In this document: positions 26,636-35,777 of the stretch, one piece after another
Layout of the letters: each line of letters starts with the position of its first letter
How positions within the stretch are numbered: position 1 is the stretch's first letter
Assembly: GCA_020638055.1 (NCBI GenBank)
Contig: JACKJH010000004.1
Location: forward strand, 1-64,000
Direction of reading: 5' to 3'
Source: Hyphomicrobiaceae bacterium
GTDB taxonomy: Bacteria; Pseudomonadota; Alphaproteobacteria; Rhizobiales; Hyphomicrobiaceae
DNA: 64,000 nucleotides
Notes under the pieces: generated by a model
Databases searched by the model: none
The model's input: only the letters and a program-made list of their open reading frames with translations
Told to the model about the DNA's origin: nothing
Program-made: the position numbers and the translations under genes

Positions 26636-26680
26636 ACACAAAAAAGGGCCGGAGCTGCCCCCCGGCGCGCTCCGGCCTCC
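26636..26680 (-). terminator. Rho-independent terminator of gcrA
   Basis: On the minus strand the stem GGCCGGAGC / GCTCCGGCC with a GC-rich loop is followed by CTTTTTTGTG. It is placed about 60 bases after the gcrA stop codon and is correctly oriented for it. Confidence 0.8.
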
Positions 26681-26738
26681 CCCGCTGCCGAGGCATCGCC
26701 TCGGCATCTGACTGGTTATTCGTGGCAATGCTGATGGT

Positions 26739-27287
26739 TTATGCGTTGACCTTGCCGTGGGTCGTGGTGTTGGCAATTGCCGGCGTATGTGCGGGCGCGG
26801 GGTCGCGGCGGCGGACCTGCGGCGGCTGGAAGGCACGGCGTGCATGAAATTCGCAGTAAGGAAGGCCGGCGACTTTCTCTTTTCCGCAGAAATGGAAATC
26901 GGAATGCTGCGGGTCACCAATGGGCCAACGGCAACTGCATTCGGTCAATGTCTGGATTGTCTTGCGTTCCTTCAACGGGATCACAAGTTCTTCCTGCGAT
27001 GGAACGAAAGGCTCGGCATCGGGTTGGTAGAGTGCACGAAGTGCTGGGTTTCCGGCCTGGGCGAAGCGATTTTTCTGCGGGCGTTTGGCTTGCTGCGCAA
27101 TACGCGGACGTGGGCGATGAGATTTCATTCGGGTTGTTGTGGCGCGTCCCGAAAGGCCCAAGCGGTGCACCTTGCCGATAACGGCATTGCGTGAAACGCC
27201 GCCGATGCGGCCGGCAATTTGGCTAGCGCTCAGTCCTTCCGACCAAAGCTTCTTGAGTAGGTCGACACGTTCGTCGGTCCAGGACAT
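26739..27287 (-). CDS. gcrA: Cell-cycle regulator GcrA
   Basis: Alphaproteobacterial sigma70-linked transcription regulator that reads methylated GANTC promoters. The N-terminal helix-turn-helix MSWTDERVDLLKKLW followed by SASQIAGRIGGVSRNAVIGK is diagnostic. The C-terminal sigma-binding region has CRWPIGDP and the cysteine pair in FCGKEKVAGLPYCEFH. 182 residues. ATG at 27287 is certain: AAGGAG sits nine bases upstream, and MSWTDERV is the conserved N-terminus. A strong terminator follows the gene. Confidence 0.97.
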   Translation of the reverse strand: MSWTDERVDLLKKLWSEGLSASQIAGRIGGVSRNAVIGKVHRLGLSGRATTTRMKSHRPRPRIAQQAKRPQKNRFAQAGNPALRALYQPDAEPFVPSQEELVIPLKERKTIQTLTECSCRWPIGDPQHSDFHFCGKEKVAGLPYCEFHARRAFQPPQVRRRDPAPAHTPAIANTTTHGKVNA

Positions 27288-27875
27288 CCTGCTGCTCCTT
27301 AGACAATAGAAAGCTATTCTGGTCCGCGGAACGGCCAGACTCATGGTATTCGCCGGTTTGACTGCGTGTCCGCCGCGCGCAAAAAACGCGCTGCTGGACC
27401 ATCAGGTCAGACCAGACTTCAACTGCAGACGCTTACTGGGAAAACTTGGACGCCGACGCGCACATACGTTGGCCCTGCATCGAGGGCTTGAACGCGAACA
27501 AAACTACATGAACTAAAACACGCCGGCGGGGCAGAAATGAGTCCACGCATTGCAAGTGCCACTCGGTAAGAGCCACATGGCGAGTTGCGTGGAGCGCTAT
27601 TTCTACGATGCGGCTGGATGAACCAATCGACATCTCGTTAACGGCTGACAAGAACGTACTATATCCTGTCTGGCCGCTACAAGCTGAAGGTCGGCATCGG
27701 GCGAGGTGTTGACAATGCTACGTTGCCCTCCCGCCACAGAACGATTCGTGACGTGCCGGTTTTTTTGGGATTGCAGGTTGCAGGCGCCTTCGAGCCCACA
27801 GCTTTGTGTCTCGTTCGTGCCTGTGTAGGCGCATTGACACCGCGCCTGTGGCCGATTATCAACGTTGGTTTCGCG
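27288..27875. other. Long divergent leader region between gcrA and argD
   Basis: 588 bases without a supported gene. It should contain the gcrA promoter and an argD promoter; TTGACA near 27709 could be a -35 element, though no good -10 is visible. From there to the terminator at 27876-27900 the DNA can form a stem on AGGCGC / GCGCCT (27827-27847), as in a structured leader or a small RNA. Confidence 0.4.
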
Positions 27876-27900
27876 GCCGCCCGTAAAAGGCGGTTTTTTT
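27876..27900 (+). terminator. Intrinsic terminator just upstream of argD
   Basis: CCGCC, loop CGTAAAA, GGCGG and then seven T. It ends only ten bases before the ribosome site of argD, so transcripts from upstream would stop here unless read-through is allowed. Either it ends a small upstream RNA and argD has a promoter inside it, or it is an attenuator. Confidence 0.7.
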
Positions 27901-27921
27901 GGTTGCAGGGAAGGATCGAGC

Positions 27922-29202
27922 GTGAAGACAGAGCGCGATCCAAAAGCCGGACATCAAAGCGCGTCTGTTGCTACGCCAACTGTGGTGGCAGCATCGGACT
28001 CGTGCGCGGGTGGTCCATCACCTGCCGTGATGGCAACCTATGCGCGCCAAAATCTCAGCTTTGTACGTGGTGAAGGAACCTGGCTCATTACGCCCGAGGG
28101 TGATCGATATTTGGATCTGGCCTCCGGCGTGGCGGTGAATGTGTTGGGCCATACCCACCCGAGGCTGGTGGAAGCGCTGCAGGCGCAGGCGGGGAAGCTC
28201 TGGCATACCTCCAACCTTTACCGGGTGGCGGGACAGGAGCGTGTTGCCGAGCGCCTTGTCGACCTGACCTTTGCTGACCGCGTCTTCTTTTGTAATTCAG
28301 GTGCAGAGGCTTGCGAGGGCGCCATCAAGACGGCGCGGCGCTATCATTTTGTCAACGGTGCGCCTGAGCGCTGGCGCATCATAACGTTTCATGGCGCCTT
28401 TCACGGACGCACACTGGCGACCCTGGCAGCCGCTGGAAACCCGAAATATCTGGAAGGGTTTGGACCCGAAGTCCAAGGCTTCGACCATGTCCCGTTTGGT
28501 GACCATGATGCCTTGGAGAAGGCCGTGACGGCTGAGACAGCAGCCATCATGATTGAACCGGTGCAGGGCGAGGGGGGCGTGCGAACGGTACCCGATCAGT
28601 GCCTCAAGGGATTGCGCGATCTTTGCGACGACAAGGGATTGTTGCTGATATTCGACGAGGTGCAGACAGGCATTGGCCGCAGCGGCCGGCTTTTTGCGCA
28701 TGAATGGGCAGGCATCTCACCCGACATCATGGCGATCGCCAAGGGGATCGGCGGTGGATTTCCATTGGGAGCATTCCTGGCCACGGAAGATGCTGCAAAA
28801 GGCATGACGGCTGGAACCCATGGCTCGACTTTCGGGGGTAACCCCTTGGCCATGGCGGTGGCCGATGCGGTGCTCGATGCGGTATTGGAACGCGACTTCC
28901 TGACCGAGGTGCAGGACAAGGCGCTGCGTTTCAAGCAGGCTCTCGAAGGGCTGAAGGACCAGTTCCCCGATATGATCGCGGAAGTTCGCGGCCTCGGACT
29001 TCTCATGGGCGTGCGGTTGATGCCAGCTTATTTGCCAGCGGATGTCGTTTCGGCTGCCATTGAGCAGAAGCTGCTGCTGGTGGGAGCGGGTGACAACGTC
29101 GTGCGGTTACTTCCGCCGCTCAACATATCGGATGAGGACATTGGCAAGGCGGTGCAACGCTTTGCCGAGGCTCTTGAATGCGCCAGAGGCAAGGGCGCGT
29201 AG
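27922..29202 (+). CDS. argD: Acetylornithine aminotransferase ArgD
   Basis: PLP-dependent class III aminotransferase of arginine biosynthesis; the family often also serves succinyl-diaminopimelate transfer. Motifs: TYARQNLSFVRGEGTWL (start of fold), FCNSGAEACEGAIKTARRYH, FDEVQTGIGRSG, and the PLP lysine in AIAKGIGGGFPLGA, with STFGGNPLA after it. GTG at 27922 has AAGGATCGAG upstream, giving 427 residues; the conserved body begins about 36 residues later at ATG 28030, so the start is not fixed. First gene of the argD-argF-hslO run. Confidence 0.93.
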   Translation: MKTERDPKAGHQSASVATPTVVAASDSCAGGPSPAVMATYARQNLSFVRGEGTWLITPEGDRYLDLASGVAVNVLGHTHPRLVEALQAQAGKLWHTSNLYRVAGQERVAERLVDLTFADRVFFCNSGAEACEGAIKTARRYHFVNGAPERWRIITFHGAFHGRTLATLAAAGNPKYLEGFGPEVQGFDHVPFGDHDALEKAVTAETAAIMIEPVQGEGGVRTVPDQCLKGLRDLCDDKGLLLIFDEVQTGIGRSGRLFAHEWAGISPDIMAIAKGIGGGFPLGAFLATEDAAKGMTAGTHGSTFGGNPLAMAVADAVLDAVLERDFLTEVQDKALRFKQALEGLKDQFPDMIAEVRGLGLLMGVRLMPAYLPADVVSAAIEQKLLLVGAGDNVVRLLPPLNISDEDIGKAVQRFAEALECARGKGA

Positions 29203-29274
29203 TTCCAGCGGACACAAACTCGTCAAAGCGTCTGCAAGGCGCATACGTATTCTATTTCGGGAAGGCCAAAAGGA

Positions 29275-30198
29275 ATGGCTCTCAGACATTTTCTTGATCT
29301 TGATCAGGTTCCGGCCAAGACGCTTCGCCGCATCGTCGATAACGCACATGCGCTGAAGAAAGCAGGCAAGAAGGCGCCGGCCAGGTTGAAGCCGAAGGGC
29401 ATTGCGGAATCCATTCTCGTGATGATCTTTGAAAAACCCTCCACGCGGACGCGGATTTCATTCGACGTTGCGATGCGGCAGCTTGGTGGTCAGACCATCA
29501 TGCTCAACAATACCGACTTGCAGCTTGGGCGTGGTGAGTCGATCTCGGACACGGCGAAAGTGGTGTCGCGCTACATTGATGCCATCATGATCCGGGCGAA
29601 TTCGCATGAGACGCTCGAAACGCTGGCTGAGCACGCCACGGTGCCGGTTATCAACGGCCTGACCGACAAAAGCCACCCGTGCCAGGTGATGGCCGACATC
29701 ATGACATTCGAAGAGCATCTGGGTCCTATCGCAGGCAAGACCGTGGCCTGGGTGGGCGATGGCAACAACGTTGCGGTGTCATGGATGCAAGCGGCGGTGC
29801 AGTTCGGTTTTGCGATCCGCGTCGCCTGTCCAGCAAGCCTCAAGCCCGAAAAGAGCGTTGTCGATTGGGTGAGGGGCAATGGTGGTGAGCTGACCATTAC
29901 ACAGGATGCGGCCAAGGCCGTGGCGGGTGCGCATTGCGTCGTCACCGATACATGGGTATCGATGGGGCAGTCTGATGCACCGCGGCGGAAGAAGCTTCTG
30001 AAGCCTTATGCCGTCGACGATACGCTGATGAAGAAAGCCGACAAGAAAGCAATCTTCATGCATTGCCTGCCGGCCTATCGCGGATTGGAAGTCGCGCCGT
30101 CCGTCATTGACGGGCCGGCGTCGGTCGTATTCGACGAAGCTGAGAATCGATTGCACGCGCAAAAGGCCATTCTTGCGTGGTGTCTCGGGGTTGACTGA
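29275..30198 (+). CDS. argF: Ornithine carbamoyltransferase
   Basis: Makes citrulline from ornithine and carbamoyl phosphate. The carbamoyl-phosphate loop EKPSTRTR (about residues 53-60), the ornithine-side TDKSHPCQ, and the catalytic HCLPAYRG (near 262-269) are all present. 307 residues, as usual. Lies 72 bases after argD and ends directly against hslO (TGA followed by ATG), so it is in the same transcript. Confidence 0.97.
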   Translation: MALRHFLDLDQVPAKTLRRIVDNAHALKKAGKKAPARLKPKGIAESILVMIFEKPSTRTRISFDVAMRQLGGQTIMLNNTDLQLGRGESISDTAKVVSRYIDAIMIRANSHETLETLAEHATVPVINGLTDKSHPCQVMADIMTFEEHLGPIAGKTVAWVGDGNNVAVSWMQAAVQFGFAIRVACPASLKPEKSVVDWVRGNGGELTITQDAAKAVAGAHCVVTDTWVSMGQSDAPRRKKLLKPYAVDDTLMKKADKKAIFMHCLPAYRGLEVAPSVIDGPASVVFDEAENRLHAQKAILAWCLGVD

Positions 30199-31221
30199 AT
30201 GAGTATGTCCGGCGCGCCAGCGGGCCCTGTGGTGGAGATTTCAACGGGGGGACGTGACGATATCGTTCTGCCGTTTCTCACGGTGCGATCCAATATCGTT
30301 GGCAGGCTTGTCCGGCTTGGCGCGACGGCAGACACGATTCTGAAGCGACACGACTATCCCGATGGCGTGAGCGAGGTTCTCGGCGAAGCCTTGGCGTTGG
30401 CGGCGCTGATCGGTACCGGCCTGAAATTCGAAGGGCGTCTGATCTTGCAAACAAAGACGGACGGACCACTCGATTTCCTGGTTGCGGATTTTGCCACGCC
30501 AGGCTCAATCAGAGGTTACGCGAGTTTCGACAAGGCCGCGTTCAGCGCGGAGCGGGCTGATAAATTCCAGGCCGCAGGTGGTGAAGCAGCAGTACTTGGC
30601 AAGGGCACGCTTGCCATGACGATAGACCCTGCGGGCGACATGGAACGCTATCAGGGGCTGGTGGCGCTTGAAGGGGTTACACTCAGCGAGGCTGCCGACG
30701 CTTATTTCCGGTCCTCAGAGCAGTTGCCGACGTTCATTCGTCTGGCGGTGGCGCGTGAGCGTGCCAGCGCGGGCGCGGAGGGCGATGCGGGACATGTGGA
30801 TGCCGGCTTATGGCGGTGGCGCGTGGGCGGGATCATGCTGCAACATGTGGCGCATGAAGGCGGCAAGTCGGCGGATGCGCTCGCAGCGGCTGAAGAGCGT
30901 GGCGAAATGCTAGGTGAGGATGACGACCACTGGCAGCGTGTGGCAATGCTTGCGAGCACGGTGGAAGATCACGAACTTGTCGATTCCACGCTGACGCCTG
31001 AAAATCTACTCTACCGCCTGTTTCACGAGGAAGGCGTGAGGGTGCAGGGTGCGCGCGCGATCAGCGAATATTGCACCTGCTCGCGTGAGCGTGTCTTAGG
31101 CTTTCTCAAGGGTTTTGGAGCCGATGAACTTGCCGACATGCACGAGCCGGACGGCAACGTTTCGGTTACCTGCGAATTCTGCTCAAAACGCTATGTGTTC
31201 GATCCGGAGCAGTTGGAGTGA
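30199..31221 (+). CDS. hslO: Redox-regulated chaperone Hsp33
   Basis: Cytoplasmic holdase activated by oxidation. The C-terminal zinc centre is visible as CTC and CEFC (about residues 289-291 and 321-324), the four cysteines that form disulfides. Core motifs ALALAALIGTGLKFEGRL and GSIRGY fit Hsp33. The start codon abuts the argF stop with no spacing, so it is translationally coupled; the argF-hslO arrangement recurs in alphaproteobacteria. About 340 residues because of a longer central region. Confidence 0.95.
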   Translation: MSMSGAPAGPVVEISTGGRDDIVLPFLTVRSNIVGRLVRLGATADTILKRHDYPDGVSEVLGEALALAALIGTGLKFEGRLILQTKTDGPLDFLVADFATPGSIRGYASFDKAAFSAERADKFQAAGGEAAVLGKGTLAMTIDPAGDMERYQGLVALEGVTLSEAADAYFRSSEQLPTFIRLAVARERASAGAEGDAGHVDAGLWRWRVGGIMLQHVAHEGGKSADALAAAEERGEMLGEDDDHWQRVAMLASTVEDHELVDSTLTPENLLYRLFHEEGVRVQGARAISEYCTCSRERVLGFLKGFGADELADMHEPDGNVSVTCEFCSKRYVFDPEQLE

Positions 31222-31256
31222 CCCTGTATTCCTGTCCGAAATATCGCACGACGCTC

Positions 31257-31332
31257 TAGCCCGCCTTTCTCACGAGGGCACGGCCGTCATCGCGCTGGCG
31301 CGAGATCGACCCGCAAGGAGGGAGGCGGGCTA
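31257..31332. repeat. CCCGCCTTTCTCACGA palindrome (copy with long loop)
   Basis: TAGCCCGCCTTTCTCACGAG at the left, and GGAGGCGGGCTA at the right; in between are ACGGCCGTCATCGCGCTGGCGCG and an extra AGATCGACCCGCAAGG. It lies 36 bases after hslO and could serve as its terminator. Confidence 0.7.
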
Positions 31333-31408
31333 AGGGCGGTAGAGTGGATGCGTTGCCAAAGCACGAGAGGGGCTGCATCATAGCGGGTGTGGCGCAGGCG
31401 CTGCCTGG

Positions 31409-31513
31409 TTAGAGCATTTTCCGACGAAGTGGACACCGGTTCGTCGAAGAAAATGGGACCAGATAAGAAGCTAGAGCGCCGATCCGATTCCATCGGATCG
31501 CAATGTGCTCTAG
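31409..31513 (-). repeat. REP-like two-hairpin unit, reverse orientation
   Basis: A full unit read on the minus strand: first hairpin at 31470-31513 (TAGAGC...GCTCTA), second at 31409-31456 (AGAGCATTTTCCGACGAA...TTCGTCGAAGAAAATG). Almost all other copies in the window are in the plus orientation. Confidence 0.88.
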
Positions 31514-31569
31514 GTGCAAACTTTGTTTGTGCTGGGCGCAGCGTTGCGGTTGCTGAGCAGGATTGAGGC

Positions 31570-32414
31570 ATGAATCTGGAAAACGTTGGTCGGTTTCGGT
31601 GGACTTGGATCAACGTCGCAAGTGTGGCGGCGATTACCGTGTTGTTTTTTGCATGGGCGGCTTGCAGCCCTCATTGGCTGCGGACATCGTAACGCGCCAA
31701 GTGACAGAAGCGCTGGTGAAAGCGGATCGAGATCACCCTGCCGATTTTTCGGGAATGGATCTCAGTTATCTCGATCTTGCCGGGCTCGACTTCAAGGGCG
31801 CCAACCTTTCCGATGCCGACCTTTACGGTACGGATTTTACTGGCGCCAATCTGACCGATGTGGACCTATCTCATACGCGTCTCGACCGGTCGGTTTTGAT
31901 CAATGCCAATATGGACGGGGCAAATCTGGCGGGTGCCAGCATTCTGCGGCCGACGGTTTTTTCGGATTTGTCCTTCAATCAGTCTGAAGCGCCATCGTTT
32001 CGCGGTGCAGGCTTGAGGGGTGTGCGTATTCAAGCACGCATGGACGGTGCAGATTTTTCGCGTGCGGATCTGACCGAGGCGGATTTAAGCCCATATGAGG
32101 ACCGCGCTGGAGAAGGCACGATCACCACGGTGCCGCGCAATGAACTTATCAACGCACGTTTCGTCGAAGCGCGAATGGTGAAGGCCAAGCTGCAGCGGAC
32201 CATCTTGCATTTTGCCGATCTCCGCGGCGCAGACCTTACGGGCGCAAACCTACGTAATGCAGAACTGATCGGCGCCAATCTTGAGGGAGCAAACCTGACG
32301 GGTGTGGACGTAACGGGTGCCGATTTCGCGCGTGCGCGGATCAAGGGCGTTCGGGGTCTTGACACCGCGATAGGACTTGAGGCGGCGCTTAACCTCGACC
32401 GGGCGCAGCAGTAG
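31570..32414 (+). CDS. Exported pentapeptide-repeat protein, frame broken at a T6 tract
   Basis: The long body (from about 31690) is a right-handed beta-helix protein: repeated A(D/N)LxxAxL units such as LAGLDFKGANLSDADLYG and LRGADLTGANLRNAELIG. The open frame of the body has no good start. In the frame one base away, ATG 31570 with GAGG before it encodes a hydrophobic signal sequence (INVASVAAITVLF). Joining the two frames at the T6 tract 31645-31650 gives a continuous signal peptide ending SLAA-D. One extra T would restore it. A sequencing error, a pseudogene or a slippage site are all possible. The role of the repeat protein is unknown. Confidence 0.7.
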
Positions 32415-32430
32415 CCTTTTCCATGCTGCT

Positions 32431-33591
32431 TCAGGCCTGCGCCCAATCGGCGAGGCGGTGGAGGAACGTTTCGCACTTTTCAAGTTCGCTTGCGTCAATC
32501 CACTCGTTGGCGGTGTGGGCCTGGGCAATGTGGCCGGGTCCGCACACGACGGCTGGAGCCTCGGCCTCTTGAAAAAGACCTGCTTCTGTCGCGTAGGACA
32601 CGCCATGGGTTTCGTTGTGACCGGCAAGTTTCATGACGAGTGATACAACTTCCTGGGAGGCATCGACGCCGAAGGGTGGCACGCGATTTGTCTGGATCAC
32701 CTCGATTGCTGCTTCCGATGCGACCGCGTGCATCTGCGGCAGGCATTTTTCCGCGATGAATTCATTCAACCGTGTCTCGATGGCGTCGACATCCAATCCC
32801 GGCGTTGCGCGGATCTCAAAGCCCAGTTCGCATGTCAATGGCACAATGTTGGAGGCAGTACCGCCGGAAATTTCCGTCACCTGGAGGGTCGCGTAAGGTG
32901 GATCGAAGCGGTCGTTCCGTGTCGTTGATTTCAGGTCGGATTCGATGCGTTTGAGTTCCTCAATGACGGTGCTTGCATGATAAATGGCGTTGACGCCGAG
33001 CGGGGCCATGCTGGAATGTGCAGCCCGGCCGGTTATGGTGATTTTCCAACGCACGGGACCCTTGTGTGTGTCGACGACAGTCATGCCAGTGGGTTCGCCA
33101 ACGAAAACCATTCGTGGCCGCGGCAGCGTCTCACCCAGCTTCTCGATCATTGGGCGCACGCCCACGCAGCCGATCTCCTCGTCATAAGAAAAGGCAAGAT
33201 GGATGGGCACGGCGAGTTGGCGTTTGTTGAACTGGGGAACCGCGGCCAGGACGCAGGCAAGAAAGCCTTTCATGTCGGTGGTGCCGCGCCCGTATAATCG
33301 CCCGTCTTTTTCAACCAGGCGAAAAGGGTCTGTGTCCCACGACTGGCCGGTGACGGGGACGACGTCTGTGTGTCCCGACAGGGCAACGCCGCCTTTGTCA
33401 CGTGGGCCGATCGTGGCGAACAGGTTGGTCTTATTTCCGTCGTCACTTGGGACAAGCGAGGATGCAATGCCGTGCTGGGCCAGGTAGTCCTCGATGAAAC
33501 GCTGTATGGCGAGGTTGCTCTTGTGGCTCGTGGTATCAAAAGCCACGAGACGGGCGAGCAGTTCTTTGGTGCCGTAGATCGGACCGGGCAT
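32431..33591 (-). CDS. argE: Acetylornithine deacetylase
   Basis: M20 zinc hydrolase removing the acetyl group from N-acetylornithine. The metal sites are SGHTDVVPV, GRGTTDMKG (about residues 104-112) and YDEEIGCVG; the dimerisation domain starts near GKAAHSS-like GRAAHSSMA. CGPGHIAQAHTANEW gives the C-terminal ligand. The N-terminus (LLARLVAFDTTSHKSN) is typical of ArgE, which separates it from DapE. 386 residues. Convergent with the pentapeptide gene. Confidence 0.92.
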   Translation of the reverse strand: MPGPIYGTKELLARLVAFDTTSHKSNLAIQRFIEDYLAQHGIASSLVPSDDGNKTNLFATIGPRDKGGVALSGHTDVVPVTGQSWDTDPFRLVEKDGRLYGRGTTDMKGFLACVLAAVPQFNKRQLAVPIHLAFSYDEEIGCVGVRPMIEKLGETLPRPRMVFVGEPTGMTVVDTHKGPVRWKITITGRAAHSSMAPLGVNAIYHASTVIEELKRIESDLKSTTRNDRFDPPYATLQVTEISGGTASNIVPLTCELGFEIRATPGLDVDAIETRLNEFIAEKCLPQMHAVASEAAIEVIQTNRVPPFGVDASQEVVSLVMKLAGHNETHGVSYATEAGLFQEAEAPAVVCGPGHIAQAHTANEWIDASELEKCETFLHRLADWAQA

Positions 33592-33699
33592 GGTTCAGGT
33601 GTCTTTGTGGTAGGTTAGTGCCGTTTTTATGAGCACACGTTGGCTGGTGTGGCTGTTATCAATGGGGCCTAATTCCATCCCATCCAATCTCAGTTCGGT

Positions 33700-34092
33700 T
33701 CAGTTCAGGCTGCGTTGTGTGAAGGGGCTGTCGAGCGAAAAGGCCGGAATCGCTACATCGAACAGTTTGCCTTTTCCATCTTCCATCTGATAGCTGCCGA
33801 CCATGATACCGGAGGGTGTGTCCAGTGGGCAACCGGAGGTGTAAGAGAAGCTCTCGCCTGGTGCAATAGTCGGTGTCAGCCCAACGACACCGGGACCGCG
33901 CACTTCCTGGGTCAAGCCGACAGCATTTGTGATGCGCCAAAGCCTGGAGCGGAGCTGCACACTGGCTTCGCCCTCGTTGGATATGGTGACAGTGTAGGAC
34001 CAGAAAAAATGGTTTTCATCAGGTGAAGACTGGTCGTCCACGTATTGTGGCTCGACGCGGATGCGGATGCCGCGGGTTACGGCTTCGTACAT
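33700..34092 (-). CDS. apaG: ApaG (Co2+/Mg2+ efflux-associated protein)
   Basis: Small beta-sandwich protein of the ApaG/FBA-linked family. VEPQYVDDQSSPDENHFFW and YTVTISNEG begin the fold; VGLTPTIAPGESFSYTSG and PSGIMVGSYQM are conserved. 130 residues. AGGAGCGAT lies before the ATG. Its physiological role is poorly known; in enterobacteria its loss changes cobalt sensitivity. It is 127 bases downstream of metZ on the same strand. Confidence 0.93.
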   Translation of the reverse strand: MYEAVTRGIRIRVEPQYVDDQSSPDENHFFWSYTVTISNEGEASVQLRSRLWRITNAVGLTQEVRGPGVVGLTPTIAPGESFSYTSGCPLDTPSGIMVGSYQMEDGKGKLFDVAIPAFSLDSPFTQRSLN

Positions 34093-34219
34093 TGGGAGAT
34101 CGCTCCTAGGGCTGCAGGCGCGCGGGGCAAAACCGCACTTGGACTTCCAGGTTCGGCGCGGAGTGTAGGTTGCGGGCGGTGCTGGTCAAGGCAGCATTGT
34201 TAACGCCTGGGTTGTGCGC

Positions 34220-35446
34220 CTATGAAAATGCCATTTTCAGTGCTTGATCCAGGTCTGCGATAAGGTCGTCCAGGGCTTCAAGCCCAACTGATAGCCGCAC
34301 CATTCCGTTGCCAATGCCAAGTTCGGCGCGGGCTTCGGGTTTCAGGCGCTGGTGTGTGGTGGTGGCGGGATGGGTAACCAGGCTTTTGGCATCGCCAAGG
34401 TTGTTGGAAATGCGTGCTATGCGCAGGGCGTTGAGGAAGGCAAACGCTTCAGTCTTGCTGCCGTCTATGTCGAACGTGACGACCTGGCCGCCGCCGGTCA
34501 TCTGCTTTTTGGCAAGCGATATTTGGGGATGGTCATCACGGGTGGGGTAGAGGACCCGGGCAATGCGCGGTTGATCTGCCAACCAGTCAGCAATCCGGGC
34601 GGCGCTCTCGGACTGAGCCTTCACTCTTACGGGCAGTGTTTCGAGACCCTTCAGCATAACCCATGCGTTGAAAGGGCTTATGGACGGGCCGGTCTGGCGA
34701 ATGAAATTCTGCAAGTGGTCTTCGAGAAATTTAGCGCTACAGATGACGAGGCCGCCAAGACAGCGGCCCTGCCCGTCGATGTGTTTGGTTGCGGAATAAA
34801 CGACGATGTCGGCGCCGTGCTGTAACGGGCGTTGCAGCATGGGCGTGGCAAAAACATTGTCGACGATGACACTCGCGCCGGCGGCATGGGCGATTTTCGA
34901 AACCTCGGCGATGTCGACCAGCTCCATGGTCGGATTGGCGGGGGTTTCGAAGAAGAAGGCTTTGGTGTTAGGGCGGACTGCATCCTTCCAGGCGTCGAGA
35001 TCGCGTCCGTCAACAAGTGTCGATTGTATACCAAAGCGCGGACAAAGATCTTCGACGATATATCGGCATGACCCAAACAGGGCGCGCGCGGAGACAATGT
35101 GGTCGCCGGCCTTCAAGCCGGACAGGATGGCGGCGGTGACGGCAGCCATGCCGGTTGCGGTGCCGCGTGCAGCCTCGGCGCCTTCGCCTTCAAGCAGGCG
35201 GATGCGCTCTTCCAGCATTGTTACCGTCGGGTTGGAAAAGCGCGAATATTGGTAACCAGGATCTTCGTTCTTGAAGCGAGCTTCGGCTTGTTCGGCGCTG
35301 TTGTAGATGTAGCCCTGCGTCAGAAAGATCGCCTCTGAGGTTTCGCCAAACTGCGAGCGCAGTGTGCCACCGTGTACGAGGCGTGTCTCGGGCGCCCAGT
35401 TGGCTGGATCGGGCAAGGAAGTTCTGGTGGTTTTATCGGACGACAT
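34220..35446 (-). CDS. metZ: O-succinylhomoserine sulfhydrylase MetZ
   Basis: PLP enzyme that makes homocysteine directly from O-succinylhomoserine and sulfide. Cys/Met-metabolism family motifs: YSRFSNPTVTMLEERIRLLEG, ATGMAAV, DNVFATPMLQRPL, PLP lysine in YSATKHIDGQGR, and SLGDAKSL-like NLGDAKSLVTHPATTTH. 408 residues. AAGGAGCG precedes the ATG. Expression is expected to fall when SAM is high, through the SAM-II element in its leader; two repeat units lie between that element and the gene. MetZ is favoured over MetB/MetC by the whole-protein pattern and by the riboswitch. Confidence 0.93.
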   Translation of the reverse strand: MSSDKTTRTSLPDPANWAPETRLVHGGTLRSQFGETSEAIFLTQGYIYNSAEQAEARFKNEDPGYQYSRFSNPTVTMLEERIRLLEGEGAEAARGTATGMAAVTAAILSGLKAGDHIVSARALFGSCRYIVEDLCPRFGIQSTLVDGRDLDAWKDAVRPNTKAFFFETPANPTMELVDIAEVSKIAHAAGASVIVDNVFATPMLQRPLQHGADIVVYSATKHIDGQGRCLGGLVICSAKFLEDHLQNFIRQTGPSISPFNAWVMLKGLETLPVRVKAQSESAARIADWLADQPRIARVLYPTRDDHPQISLAKKQMTGGGQVVTFDIDGSKTEAFAFLNALRIARISNNLGDAKSLVTHPATTTHQRLKPEARAELGIGNGMVRLSVGLEALDDLIADLDQALKMAFS

Positions 35447-35467
35447 CGCGTGCGCTCCTTAGACTAT

Positions 35468-35672
35468 CTAGAGCTTATTCCGATCCGATGGAATTGGATC
35501 GGCGCTCTAGCTGCTTGTTTGGTCGCATTTTCTTCGACGAACCGGCGTCCACTTCGTCGGAAAATGCTCTAGAGCTTATTCCGATCCGATGGATTCTGAT
35601 CGGCGCTCTAGCTTCTTGTTTGGTCGCATTTTCTGCGACGAACCGGTGTCCACTTCGACGGAAAATGCTCTG
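35468..35672 (+). repeat. Two head-to-tail REP-like units in the metZ leader
   Basis: Units at 35468-35571 and 35570-35672, both full, first hairpins TTCCGATCCGATGGA... and second hairpins GCATTTTCTTCGACGAACC / GCATTTTCTGCGACGAACC. They occupy most of the transcribed leader between the riboswitch terminator and the metZ ribosome site. Confidence 0.92.
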
Positions 35673-35700
35673 GGCGGCGCAGTTCAGTTCCGCCAGGCAT

Positions 35701-35772
35701 GAAAAAACCCGGAGCCCAGATCCAGGCTGCCGGTAGGGCCGGCGCTTTGGATTTTGGGAACAATCCGGGTTC
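35701..35772 (-). terminator. Terminator of the SAM-II expression platform
   Basis: On the minus strand AACCCGGA ... TCCGGGTT followed by TTTTC, with a smaller inner hairpin GCCGGCCCTACCGGC. It directly follows the SAM-II aptamer, and so probably acts as the transcription switch. Located about 260 bases before the metZ start. Confidence 0.75.
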
Positions 35773-35777
35773 GCGCA

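Noticed and set aside
35468..35672. Tandem repeats as a possible CRISPR array
   Set aside because: Units are about 100 bp and contiguous, made of two hairpins with no variable spacers, and no cas genes are present.
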